A stretch of 13,892 nt of DNA from Betaproteobacteria bacterium. GTDB taxonomy: Bacteria > Pseudomonadota > Gammaproteobacteria > Burkholderiales > Gallionellaceae. Made by a program: the position numbers and the translations under genes. Below the pieces are notes generated by a model. It saw nothing but the letters and a program-made list of their open reading frames with translations, did not search any database and was not told the DNA's origin. This document shows, piece by piece, positions 6,854 through 13,892 of the stretch. The first letter of the stretch is position 1. The number at the start of each line of letters is the position of its first letter. Location of the stretch: the NCBI GenBank assembly GCA_028871775.1, contig JAGWMH010000019.1:1-13892 (forward strand), in the 5' to 3' direction.

Positions 6854-6863
6854 CGCCGCGCGT

Positions 6864-7310
6864 TTATGTGCTGCGCAAACAATCCGCCCAGTTGTTCGGC
6901 GTTTCATGGATGCGCACCCGTTCCAGGCGCAACCGGTTGCCGTAGGTATCGCGGTAGGCGCCGTTGAGGATGTTGAATGCCAGCGTGGCGAGATTCTCCG
7001 CGGTGGGCGGCACATCCAGCACCACGGTCTTGTGTCCCGGCAGGCCGTTCAGAAAATCCAGCACTGCCTTGTCGCCGCGATACACCAGAAAGGCGTGATC
7101 CCACGCATCCACCAGTTGTTCCCTGGCGATACGCTTCACTTCGGAATAGTCCATCACCATGCCTTGTTCCGACAGCCCCTCGGTGGTGATGATGTCGCCG
7201 GACAGGGTGATCTCGATGGCGTAGCGGTGGCCGTGCAAATGCCGGCACTGGCTGTTGTGGCTGGGGATGCGGTGGCCGGCGTCGAATTCGAGTCTGCGGG
7301 TGATTTGCAT
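6864..7310 (-). CDS. queD: 6-carboxy-5,6,7,8-tetrahydropterin synthase (QueD)
   Basis: This 148-residue enzyme of the PTPS/QueD family would convert dihydroneopterin triphosphate to 6-carboxytetrahydropterin in queuosine synthesis. Zinc ligands are H13 (FDAGHRI) and H26/H28 in CRHLHGH. The catalytic Cys is C22 of that CxxxHGH motif, the bacterial QueD type. D71-H72 (DHAFL) supplies the catalytic Asp/His pair and E136 (HETPNNWADC) the pterin-anchoring Glu. No other queuosine gene is in the window. The start is the ATG at 7310, with only a weak Shine-Dalgarno. A TATAAT box overlaps the tgpA stop just upstream, so it may be transcribed both with tgpA and alone. Confidence 0.92.
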   Translation of the reverse strand: MQITRRLEFDAGHRIPSHNSQCRHLHGHRYAIEITLSGDIITTEGLSEQGMVMDYSEVKRIAREQLVDAWDHAFLVYRGDKAVLDFLNGLPGHKTVVLDVPPTAENLATLAFNILNGAYRDTYGNRLRLERVRIHETPNNWADCLRST

Positions 7311-7338
7311 GATGGGTGTGTGCTGTGGACAGGCGCGA

Positions 7339-7344
7339 ATTATA
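7339..7344 (-). promoter_or_regulatory. Possible -10 box for queD
   Basis: A perfect TATAAT on the minus strand shares bases with the TAA stop of tgpA. It would start a transcript near 7332, about 20 bases before the queD ATG. No good -35 box lies at 16-18 bases, so it is tentative. Confidence 0.4.
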
Positions 7345-9277
7345 GCCTGAATACGGCGACGGCATGCCGCAATGCAGGTAATGCGCCGCTGTCAGCCCGC
7401 CCGCTGTAGCGCAACGCGACATAGCGTGCGGTGATGTCCCGGATGGCATCCGCGCATTGCGGTTTGAGCAGCATTGCGCGCGCGGCAAAGTCCTGCGGCC
7501 CTTCGTGTGCGGCGCGCACGATGCCTGTTTTTTCCAGCTTGCGGCAGAACTTGAGATAGAGCGCCTGCGCCGCGTCGGTGTTGCGCACAGTCAGGCGGCG
7601 CAACATGAACAGGGCAAGCAGCCCGACCAATAGCGCCACGCCGGCCAGCATGTTGAGCGCCATTTTCTGCCAAGTGACAGATTCCATGCCGAGCCGGGTA
7701 AGGAAGGCGAATTGCCGCTCCTGGTTATAGCCCAGCACCCACTGGTTCCACTGGTTGGTCAATGCGTCCAGGTTGAAGCGCAGCTTGAGCAGCCAGGGCG
7801 ATTGCGTGCGAGCCATGAATGGCAGCACGGCGCTGTCCGGCACCGCGGCGGCCAGACCGCTTTGCATGCGCGCCGGGGCAATGGCGGCGGTGGGGTCGAC
7901 GCGCACCCAGCCGCGTTCTTGCAGCCACACTTCCGCCCAGGCATGGGCATCGGACTGGCGCACGATGTAGTAATTGCCGAGGTCGTTGTATTCTGCGCCC
8001 TGGTAGCCGGTCACCACGCGCGCCGGGATGCCGGCCGCGCGCATCAGGAATACGAAACTGGAAGCATAGTGTTCACAGAAGCCTTGGCGCGTCTCGAACA
8101 GGAAGTCGTCGATCGCATTGAAGCCGGGCAGCGGCGGCGGTTCCAGCGTGTAACTGAAGCCCCGCTGGCTGAAGTTGCGCAGCGCGGCGCGCATGACGGC
8201 TTCGTCGCCGCCGCCGGAGGCACGCCAATCCGCGGCGAGTTGCCGGGCGCGCGGGTTGAGGCCGCGCGGCAACAGCAATGCGCGCCGCAACTGGAACGGC
8301 TCTTCCTCGGCGTTGGCGCGATAGCCAAGTTGGGTATGCACGTCGTAGCGCAGCCGCGCATTGACCGGGCTCTTCTGCCGCAGCTGGAGGTCGGAGGTCA
8401 TGCTTGCCGGAATCGAAATGCGGGTAGGCATCTCCAGTGCGAACAGCCAGGTCTTGTTATGCGGCTCCAGCGTGATGGTGTAATCGATGGGGCCGCTCAA
8501 GCTGTCGAGCTGCGCCACCCTGCTGCTCGCCGCTCCGCCCGGTGTCCAGGTCTGCCCGTCGAAATTCCACAGCACCGGCCCGCGCCAGTACATCTGCTCG
8601 CGCAGCGGCGGATTGCCGCTGAACGCCACGCGGAACGCCACCGCGTCGGACAGCGAAAGTTTGCTTAATGAGCCGGGCGACATCGTGTCGGTCAGGCCGC
8701 TGCTGGCATAGGCATCCTGCGGCAAGCCCCACAACGGTCCCTGCACGCGCGGAAACAACACAAACAAAACCAGCATCAGCGGGATCGCCTGCAGCAGCAA
8801 TACGGCGGCGATGCGCAAGCGCGGGAACAGGGCCAGTGTGCCGGTCTGCATATGCACCCATGTCGTCATGATCACCAGCAGGGTGATGAGCATGAACAGT
8901 GCGGTGGGAATGTTTTGCGAATAAAAAAAGTTGGTGATGATGATAAAACAGGCGAGGTAAATTACCACCATCGCATCGCGCGCCGCGCGCATCTCCAGCA
9001 GCTTGAGCGTGGTGAGCAGAACCAGCATGGTGACGCCGACCTCGCGCCCGAACAGGGTATGGAAGCTGATGAGGAGGCCGCCCACGCCACCCAGCGTGAT
9101 GGTGAGCAGCAGCCAGTGTGGCGGCAGCGGGCCGCCGCTGTATGCGAGATAGGCGCGCCAGCCCAGCAGTACGGCGCACAGCGTGCTTACCCATACGGGA
9201 AGGTGAGCGGTATGCGGCGCGCTGACCAGCAGGATGCAGGCGAGCAGGCCGTAGGTGAGGCGCGCGTCGAGCTTCAT
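7340..9277 (-). CDS. tgpA: TgpA-like membrane transglutaminase (DUF3488-transglutaminase-DUF4129)
   Basis: This 645-residue inner-membrane protein begins with about five to six helices (residues 8-178, the DUF3488 region). A large periplasmic part follows, with a transglutaminase-like domain whose triad is C401 (RQGFCEHYASSF), H445 (SDAHAWAEVW) and D461 (VRVDPTAA). These nearly match C404/H448/D464 of Pseudomonas aeruginosa TgpA. A further helix (about 541-560) leads to a cytoplasmic C-terminal DUF4129-like tail (569-645). TgpA is essential in P. aeruginosa, and its substrate is not firmly known; cell-envelope or protein cross-linking roles are proposed. The start overlaps the stop of the DUF58 gene by 4 bases. 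Its ribosome-binding purines (GGGAGAGGG) belong to a REP-like repeat. Confidence 0.93.
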   Translation of the reverse strand: MKLDARLTYGLLACILLVSAPHTAHLPVWVSTLCAVLLGWRAYLAYSGGPLPPHWLLLTITLGGVGGLLISFHTLFGREVGVTMLVLLTTLKLLEMRAARDAMVVIYLACFIIITNFFYSQNIPTALFMLITLLVIMTTWVHMQTGTLALFPRLRIAAVLLLQAIPLMLVLFVLFPRVQGPLWGLPQDAYASSGLTDTMSPGSLSKLSLSDAVAFRVAFSGNPPLREQMYWRGPVLWNFDGQTWTPGGAASSRVAQLDSLSGPIDYTITLEPHNKTWLFALEMPTRISIPASMTSDLQLRQKSPVNARLRYDVHTQLGYRANAEEEPFQLRRALLLPRGLNPRARQLAADWRASGGGDEAVMRAALRNFSQRGFSYTLEPPPLPGFNAIDDFLFETRQGFCEHYASSFVFLMRAAGIPARVVTGYQGAEYNDLGNYYIVRQSDAHAWAEVWLQERGWVRVDPTAAIAPARMQSGLAAAVPDSAVLPFMARTQSPWLLKLRFNLDALTNQWNQWVLGYNQERQFAFLTRLGMESVTWQKMALNMLAGVALLVGLLALFMLRRLTVRNTDAAQALYLKFCRKLEKTGIVRAAHEGPQDFAARAMLLKPQCADAIRDITARYVALRYSGRADSGALPALRHAVAVFRL

Positions 9278-10281
9278 GCCTGCCCTCTCCCGGCGCTACG
9301 CGCCACCCTCTCCTGCAAGCGGGGGAGGGGATTTTCACCCAGCCCGAACAGCGCCAGTGCGCGCAAACATTCGGCGCGGTGCGCTGCGCCGTGATCGGGC
9401 GGCAGTTCGATATCGGGCAGGCGCAGGCCGTAATGCAGCCCCTGCACATCGGCATCCAGCACCCAGCGCGTCAGGATCTCCAGCTTGCGCTCCGCGGCCA
9501 GCGCGGGCAGCAGGAACCAGTCCAGCCACAGCTCCCGCCCCTGTTGCGCACTGAATTGCTTGACCTGCAAACCCTGCTCGCGCGCCAGCGCTTTCCAAGC
9601 GATGCGCGGCAGGGCATCGCCCGCCACATAACTGCGCAGCCCGGCGAAATCTTCGTCGCCCGTTGCACTGAGTATGTCCATGCCGCTTTGTGCCGAACTG
9701 GCGGGCAATGGCGTGGGTGCGGCAGGCTTGGGGTACACCAGACAGCGCGTGTCGAATTCGAGATACGACCAGGCGTGGAACAGCCCGAGCGGAAACTCGT
9801 TAAACAGGGTCAGCCGTCCGCTGCCCAGCCAGCCGCGCTGCGCGGCCGGGAGGGGGAGTTTTACCTCAGCGTTTTGTTGCGCGGGAACATCGAACGCCAC
9901 GCTGTGCCCGTTGTTATCGCGCAATTGCAAATGGTAGCGCGGCAGCCTGCCAGAGTTGTGGAAGTGGAAAACAAACTGCGCCGCGTCTCCGGCGAATACC
10001 GCGTCAACGCGGCCCGCGCGTATTTCCAGCTGTGCCATGTTGCGGAAGGCATGCAGCATGGTCATCATGGCCGTGGTGCCGAGCAGGAAGGTGAGCACGT
10101 AGCCCAGGCTCAGGTTGTAGTTGATGTCGCCGAGCAGCATCAGCAGCAGTACGAAGGCGAAGCCCAAACCCTGGCGCGTGGGCAGGATGAAGATGCGGCG
10201 CTGGTTGAGCGTGACCGTGCCGCTTTCAATTTTCGGGCGGAACAGCCAGATGCGGAATTTTTGTGTGAGTGTTGTGAGCAC
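9274..10281 (-). CDS. DUF58 domain protein (partner of TgpA-type transglutaminase)
   Basis: This 335-residue protein has two membrane helices (about residues 37-53 and 58-77). A beta-rich region follows, then the DUF58 signature GDEDFAGLRSYVAGDALPRIAWKALA (208-233). DUF58 proteins are usually encoded with a MoxR AAA+ ATPase and a transglutaminase membrane protein; only the latter is present here. The biochemical role is unknown, with envelope or protein-complex assembly suggested for the MoxR group. The start is a GTG, with AGGGG about 9 bases upstream. The last 16-18 residues (from NPLPRLQERVARSAGRG onward) are encoded by a REP-like repeat and are unlikely to be ancestral. The stop overlaps the tgpA ATG. 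Confidence 0.85.
   Translation of the reverse strand: MLTTLTQKFRIWLFRPKIESGTVTLNQRRIFILPTRQGLGFAFVLLLMLLGDINYNLSLGYVLTFLLGTTAMMTMLHAFRNMAQLEIRAGRVDAVFAGDAAQFVFHFHNSGRLPRYHLQLRDNNGHSVAFDVPAQQNAEVKLPLPAAQRGWLGSGRLTLFNEFPLGLFHAWSYLEFDTRCLVYPKPAAPTPLPASSAQSGMDILSATGDEDFAGLRSYVAGDALPRIAWKALAREQGLQVKQFSAQQGRELWLDWFLLPALAAERKLEILTRWVLDADVQGLHYGLRLPDIELPPDHGAAHRAECLRALALFGLGENPLPRLQERVARSAGRGQA
9283..9330. repeat. REP-like palindromic repeat inside the DUF58 3' end
   Basis: Two hairpins lie back to back. GGCGC (9292-9296) and GCGCC (9300-9304) enclose TAC. CCCTCTCCTGC (9306-9316) pairs with GCGGGGGAGGG (9319-9329), with two T-G wobbles and loop AA. The octamer CCCTCTCC occurs twice (9283-9290, 9306-9313). 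This architecture matches interspersed REP-type repeats common in beta- and gammaproteobacteria. It is in frame with the DUF58 gene and supplies its C-terminal residues. Confidence 0.7.
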
Positions 10282-10390
10282 GCGTGTGCCCCTGAAAATT
10301 CAACAACTAGTGAAGCAGGTTATGCGGCTAATCCTGAGGAAATCAGCCAGTCGCTACAAGTCGTTTTATAACAGTTGTACGGGCGGGAAT

Positions 10391-11422
10391 TCACGGGATC
10401 GTATAAGGCAGCGGCAGGAAATTGAGCGCTTCGCCCTGCAATGATTGCAGGTGCACCGTTTGCGCTTCGCGGCTGCTGATTTGCACCACCGCCAGCAGAT
10501 CGCAGCCGCCCCCCGGTGCGGCGGTCGCATTGACCACCATGCCGCTGGCCTGCCCTTCCATATCCGCACTGTAGAGTTCGTCACCCGGTTGCGGAACAGT
10601 GTTGCCCTCGATGTGCGCCAGATACATGCGGCGTTTGAGCTTGCCGAGATACTGCATGCGCGCCACGATTTCCTGCCCGGGATAGCAACCCTTCTTGAAG
10701 CTGACGCCGCCGATCAGGTCGAGGTTTGCCATTTGCGGCACGAATTGTTCCTGCGTGGCGGGCAGGATGACGGGGATGCCGGCGCGGATGTTGAGCCAGT
10801 CCCAGCAGGGCGATCCGGCGGGGTGCGCGGCGGCGCTGAATTTCTGCCACAGGGCGGGCGCGTGCTGCGGCGTAGTGTTGATCTGGAAGCGCTGCGCCCC
10901 CGCGCGGATGACGCTGGCGTTGTCGTGCTGCTCGACGACGAGCATATCCTGAGGAACCGAGCCGAAGCATTCCTGCACCAGGTTCGCAGCGCTTGCACCG
11001 GACAGGCCCAGGCAAATCATTTCGTCGCTGGCATCGGAAATTTTCACCTTGGCGCGCAGCACATACATCGAAAGTTTCTTCTGGATGCCGGGGCACAGCG
11101 CGCGCGGCAAATGCAGGAAATAATCGGCGCCGCTGCGCCAGATCAGGAAGGTTGCCTGCATCCGCCCCTTCGGGCTGTTCAGGCTGCTGCCTTGCGCGCG
11201 CTGTTCGCTGACTTCGCGCACGTCGCTGCTGAACAGGTTTTGCAGGAAGTTTTGCGCGTCTTCACCCGACACCTTGAGGACGCCGAACTGACTCAAGTCG
11301 CACAGCACCGTGCCTTGAGCTGTTGCGACGAGTTCAGCAGCGGTGTCGCCAAAGCGCTGCACTACACCTGCGTCAAGGGTTGCGCCGTGTTGGGCCAGGA
11401 AATTTTGCCAGTCCGGATTCAT
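10391..11422 (-). CDS. ygfZ: Folate-binding Fe-S cluster assembly/repair protein YgfZ
   Basis: This 343-residue protein of the GcvT-like folate-binding family carries the YgfZ signature KKGCYPGQEIVARMQYLGKLKR (residues 244-265). Its key Cys is C246, equivalent to C228 in E. coli. YgfZ/IBA57 uses tetrahydrofolate and helps maintain certain [4Fe-4S] enzymes, including the radical-SAM enzyme MiaB, in the cytoplasm. The frame is open 41 residues further upstream, but MNPDWQNFLAQHGA is the normal family start. It has AAAGG 5-6 bases before the ATG. About 109 bases separate it from the DUF58 gene on the same strand, so co-transcription is possible. It diverges from the solute-binding protein gene. 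Confidence 0.93.
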   Translation of the reverse strand: MNPDWQNFLAQHGATLDAGVVQRFGDTAAELVATAQGTVLCDLSQFGVLKVSGEDAQNFLQNLFSSDVREVSEQRAQGSSLNSPKGRMQATFLIWRSGADYFLHLPRALCPGIQKKLSMYVLRAKVKISDASDEMICLGLSGASAANLVQECFGSVPQDMLVVEQHDNASVIRAGAQRFQINTTPQHAPALWQKFSAAAHPAGSPCWDWLNIRAGIPVILPATQEQFVPQMANLDLIGGVSFKKGCYPGQEIVARMQYLGKLKRRMYLAHIEGNTVPQPGDELYSADMEGQASGMVVNATAAPGGGCDLLAVVQISSREAQTVHLQSLQGEALNFLPLPYTIP

Positions 11423-11467
11423 GGTTGCCTTTAAGTTTGTCGGGATGGGGGCCATATTTTCGCGTAC

Positions 11468-11496
11468 AGTGTTGTTCAATGGCATGCCTATGTCAA
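11468..11496 (-). promoter_or_regulatory. Possible promoter of ygfZ
   Basis: A perfect TTGACA on the minus strand (11496-11491) is followed after 17 bases by AACACT (11473-11468), a poor -10 box with 3 of 6 matches. The start would be near 11461, leaving a leader of about 38 nt. It sits in the 112-bp divergent spacer. Confidence 0.38.
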
Positions 11497-11534
11497 CCAT
11501 GACGCGCTGGCATGATTCCGCTAAACTCCGTGCC

Positions 11535-13673
11535 ATGAGAATCATGTTTGCTTCCCTGCTGGTTGTGCTGCTTTCCGCCTGTGGCGGCGCGCTGTGGAAT
11601 AATCCCTATCCGGCGGCGGATAAGGGCAAGTCCATATTCTATGCGGCGTTTACCGAGCGCCCCAAGCACCTTGACCCGGCACAGGCCTACAGCGAGAACG
11701 AGTATGAGTTCCTCGCCCAGATTTACCAGCCGCCGCTGCAATATCATTACCTGAAACGCCCGTACACGCTGGTGCCACAGGCGGCCAGTGAAATGCCGAA
11801 GGTCACCTATCTGGACAAGGACAACCGGCCGTTGCCGGACGATGCGCCTGCCGGCAAGGTGGCGTTCAGCGTGTACGAAATCCACCTGCGCCCCGGTTTG
11901 CGTTACCAGCCGCATCCGGCCTTTGCGCGCGATGCGCAGGGCAAGCTGGAATACTTTGCCTTGACGCCGCACGACCTGCGCGACATCCATGCAGTGAACG
12001 ATTTTCCGCACAGCGGTACACGCGAAGTGAAGGCGGCGGACTACGTGTACCAGATCAAGCGGCTGGTGCATCCCAACATCCATTCGCCGATTGCCGGCCT
12101 GATGACGGAATATATCGTCGGCCTCAAGGGCTATGCCGTCACCTTGCAGCAGGCTCAAAAGACGCATCCGGACGCCTTCCTGGACTTGCACGGCTATCCG
12201 CTGGAAGGCGCGCAGGCGGTGGACGAGCATACTTACCGCATCAAGGTGCACGGCAAATACCCGCAGTTCGCCTACTGGCTGGCGATGCCGTTCTTCGCGC
12301 CGATGCCGGTGGAGGCTGAGCGCTTTTTCGCGCAGCCCGGTATGCATGAAAGGAATCTTATGCTGGACTGGTGGCCGGTGGGCAGCGGGCCGTATTACCT
12401 GTCGGAGAACAATCCCAACCAGCGCATGGTGCTGACGAAAAATCCCAACTTCTCCGGCGAGGCCTATCCCGCTGAGGGCGACCCGGGCGACCGGGAGGCC
12501 GGGCTGCTGGCTGATGCGGGCAAGCCGCTGCCGCTGATCGAACAGGTGGTGTTCAGCCTGGAGAAGGAAACCATCCCCTACTGGAACAAGTTCCTGCAAG
12601 GCTATTACGACGCTTCCGGCATCAGCTCCGACAGCTTCGACCAGGCGGTGCAGGTGAGCGTGGGCGGCGAAGCCAACCTCACCGACGAGATGAAGACGCA
12701 GGGCATTACGCTGTCCACTTCCGTCGCCACTTCCACCATGTACATGGGCTTCAACTGGCTGGATCCGGTAGTGGGGGGCAGCTCAGAGCGAGCGCGGAAA
12801 CTGCGCCAGGCAATCGCCATCGCGGTGGACTTCGAGGAATTCATTTCCATCTTCGCCAACGGGCGCGGCATCGCGGCGCAATCGCCCATTCCGCCCGGCA
12901 TCTTCGGCTACCGCGAAGGCGAAGCGGGCATCAACCATTATGTGTATGACTGGGTGAACGGTGTACCGAAACGCAAACCCATCGAGGAAGCGAAAAAGCT
13001 GCTTGTCGAGGCGGGCTACCCCAACGGCCTCGACGAAGTAACCAAACAGCCCCTGGTGATTTATCTCGATACCACGCCCACCGGTCTGGGTGCGAAGTCG
13101 CGCCTGGACTGGCTGCGCAAGCAGTTCGACAAGCTCAACCTGCAACTGGTGCTGCGCAGCACCGACTACAACCGCTTTCAGGACAAGGTGCGCCGCGGCG
13201 ACACGCAGTTGTTTTATTTCGGCTGGAACGCCGATTATCCCGACCCGGAAAACTTTTTGTTCCTGCTGCACGGCGCGCAGGCCAAGGTCAGCCACGGCGG
13301 CGAGAACGCCGCCAATTACAGCAACCCGGAATACGACCGCCTGTTCGAACAGATGAAGAACATGCCGAACGGTATTGCGCGCCAGAAAATCATAGACGAC
13401 ATGCTGGAAATCCTGCGCCGCGATTCGCCGTGGCTGTGGGGGCATCATCCCAAGGACTACGTGCTGCGCCATACATGGCTGCACAACAGCAAGCCCAACA
13501 GGATGGCGACCAACAATCTCAAATATCTGCGCATAAACGCGGCGCAGCGCGATGAACTGCGCAAGCAGTGGAACCGGCCGGTATTGTGGCCGCTGTGGCT
13601 GGCCAGTATCGCGCTGGCGGCATTCTGCTGGTGGTTGTGGCGGGCGTTGCGGCAGCGGGAAGAAGCAAGATGA
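11535..13673 (+). CDS. Family-5 ABC transporter solute-binding lipoprotein with C-terminal membrane helix
   Basis: This 712-residue protein of the SBP_bac_5 (OppA/DppA-like) family would bind peptides or another solute in the periplasm. It begins with a lipoprotein signal ending LLSAC, with lipidated Cys16. Family hallmarks are AFTERPKHLDPAQAYSENEYEFL near the N-terminus, RARKLRQAIAIAVDFEEFI, YFGWNADYPDPENFLFLLHG and NAANYSNPEYDRLFEQM. It is longer than typical family members (about 530-550). It ends in a hydrophobic segment (about 683-702, LWPLWLASIALAAFCWWLW) followed by a basic tail, suggesting a second anchor with the C-terminus in the cytoplasm. No permease or ATPase gene follows within 219 bp; they may lie beyond the window. 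I chose ATG 11535 so that the lipobox follows a short basic start; ATG 11544 is also possible. Confidence 0.85.
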   Translation: MRIMFASLLVVLLSACGGALWNNPYPAADKGKSIFYAAFTERPKHLDPAQAYSENEYEFLAQIYQPPLQYHYLKRPYTLVPQAASEMPKVTYLDKDNRPLPDDAPAGKVAFSVYEIHLRPGLRYQPHPAFARDAQGKLEYFALTPHDLRDIHAVNDFPHSGTREVKAADYVYQIKRLVHPNIHSPIAGLMTEYIVGLKGYAVTLQQAQKTHPDAFLDLHGYPLEGAQAVDEHTYRIKVHGKYPQFAYWLAMPFFAPMPVEAERFFAQPGMHERNLMLDWWPVGSGPYYLSENNPNQRMVLTKNPNFSGEAYPAEGDPGDREAGLLADAGKPLPLIEQVVFSLEKETIPYWNKFLQGYYDASGISSDSFDQAVQVSVGGEANLTDEMKTQGITLSTSVATSTMYMGFNWLDPVVGGSSERARKLRQAIAIAVDFEEFISIFANGRGIAAQSPIPPGIFGYREGEAGINHYVYDWVNGVPKRKPIEEAKKLLVEAGYPNGLDEVTKQPLVIYLDTTPTGLGAKSRLDWLRKQFDKLNLQLVLRSTDYNRFQDKVRRGDTQLFYFGWNADYPDPENFLFLLHGAQAKVSHGGENAANYSNPEYDRLFEQMKNMPNGIARQKIIDDMLEILRRDSPWLWGHHPKDYVLRHTWLHNSKPNRMATNNLKYLRINAAQRDELRKQWNRPVLWPLWLASIALAAFCWWLWRALRQREEAR

Positions 13674-13689
13674 TTTTATTTTGGGAAAC

Positions 13690-13837
13690 GCTGAATAAGT
13701 ATGTCATCGCGAGAATAAGCCGTTAGCCGCGAGCGAAGCGTGGCGGGGAGCGACGTGGCGATCCACAGCTATGTGATTTCTGAAGCTTTCTGGATTGCTT
13801 CGCTGCGCTCGCAATGACGGTCTTGGACTTGTTCAGC
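13690..13837. mobile_element. MITE/REP-like inverted-repeat element
   Basis: The outer ends GCTGAATAAGT (13690-13700) and ACTTGTTCAGC (13827-13837) are inverted repeats with one mismatch. Inside them, TGTCATCGCGAG (13702-13713) faces CTCGCAATGACG (13808-13819), and GATCCA (13760-13765) faces TGGATT (13791-13796). The right arm (13791-13819) resembles a GTCATTGCGAG...AGCGAAGCAATCC repeat scattered through many bacterial genomes (from memory, not searched). The left arm carries about 30 extra bases. It encodes no protein. Target-site duplication is not obvious. Confidence 0.6.
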
Positions 13838-13892
13838 ATTTCCTTTGTTTTTCCGTGAAGACTGACGACCACACATCGGTTATGTCAGAGGC

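Noticed and set aside
7712..8668. 318-codon plus-strand ORF over tgpA
   Set aside because: Antisense shadow of the transglutaminase domain with its intact catalytic triad.
9379..10371. 330-codon plus-strand ORF over the DUF58 gene
   Set aside because: Antisense shadow with no recognisable features; the minus frame has the DUF58 signature.
10445..11434. 329-codon plus-strand ORF over ygfZ
   Set aside because: Antisense shadow; ygfZ carries the diagnostic KGCYPGQE motif.
11493..12599. 368-codon minus-strand ORF over the solute-binding protein gene
   Set aside because: Antisense shadow of a clear family-5 binding protein.

Overview
The window looks like an ordinary chromosomal segment of a Gram-negative proteobacterium. 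It has lipobox lipoproteins, a YdbH/YnbE/YdbL-type envelope cluster, YgfZ, a QueD-like enzyme and tightly packed GC-rich genes. Gene content and protein character suggest a betaproteobacterium, possibly of the Nitrosomonadales/Gallionellaceae kind; that placement is inference from gene style only. I see no phage, CRISPR, toxin-antitoxin or complete insertion sequence.

Layout. Positions 2-1425 (+) hold the 3' end of a ydbH-like gene, a small lipoprotein in the YnbE position and ydbL, an intermembrane lipid-transport module. Positions 1564-4117 (+) hold a three-gene unit with 4-base stop/start overlaps: a PolB-like 3'-5' exonuclease, the 23S rRNA m5U methyltransferase RlmD and a single-domain rhodanese. 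It ends at a bidirectional terminator shared with the convergent cold-shock gene (4220-4423, -). That gene has a recognisable promoter and a leader of about 100 nt. About 300 bp (4570-4870) with no recognisable gene follow, then a BI-1/YccA-type membrane protein (4914-5603, -) with its own terminator. A tRNA-Ser(UGA) lies at 5739-5828 (+), followed by a secreted Sel1-repeat protein (6041-6853, +).

Positions 6864-11422 (-) read, in transcription order, ygfZ, a DUF58 protein, a TgpA-like transglutaminase membrane protein and queD. DUF58 and tgpA overlap by 4 bases, and a REP-like palindrome is built into the DUF58 3' end and the tgpA ribosome-binding region. Divergent from ygfZ, 11535-13673 (+) encodes a large family-5 solute-binding lipoprotein with an additional C-terminal membrane helix. 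The window ends in a roughly 150-bp inverted-repeat element (13690-13837) resembling a MITE/REP family.

Most genes are housekeeping or envelope functions. The most notable points are the divergent YnbE-like lipoprotein, the recruitment of a repeat into the DUF58/tgpA junction, the doubly anchored binding protein, the MITE-like element and the unexplained 4570-4870 stretch. I do not see convincing evidence of a wholly new biological system.
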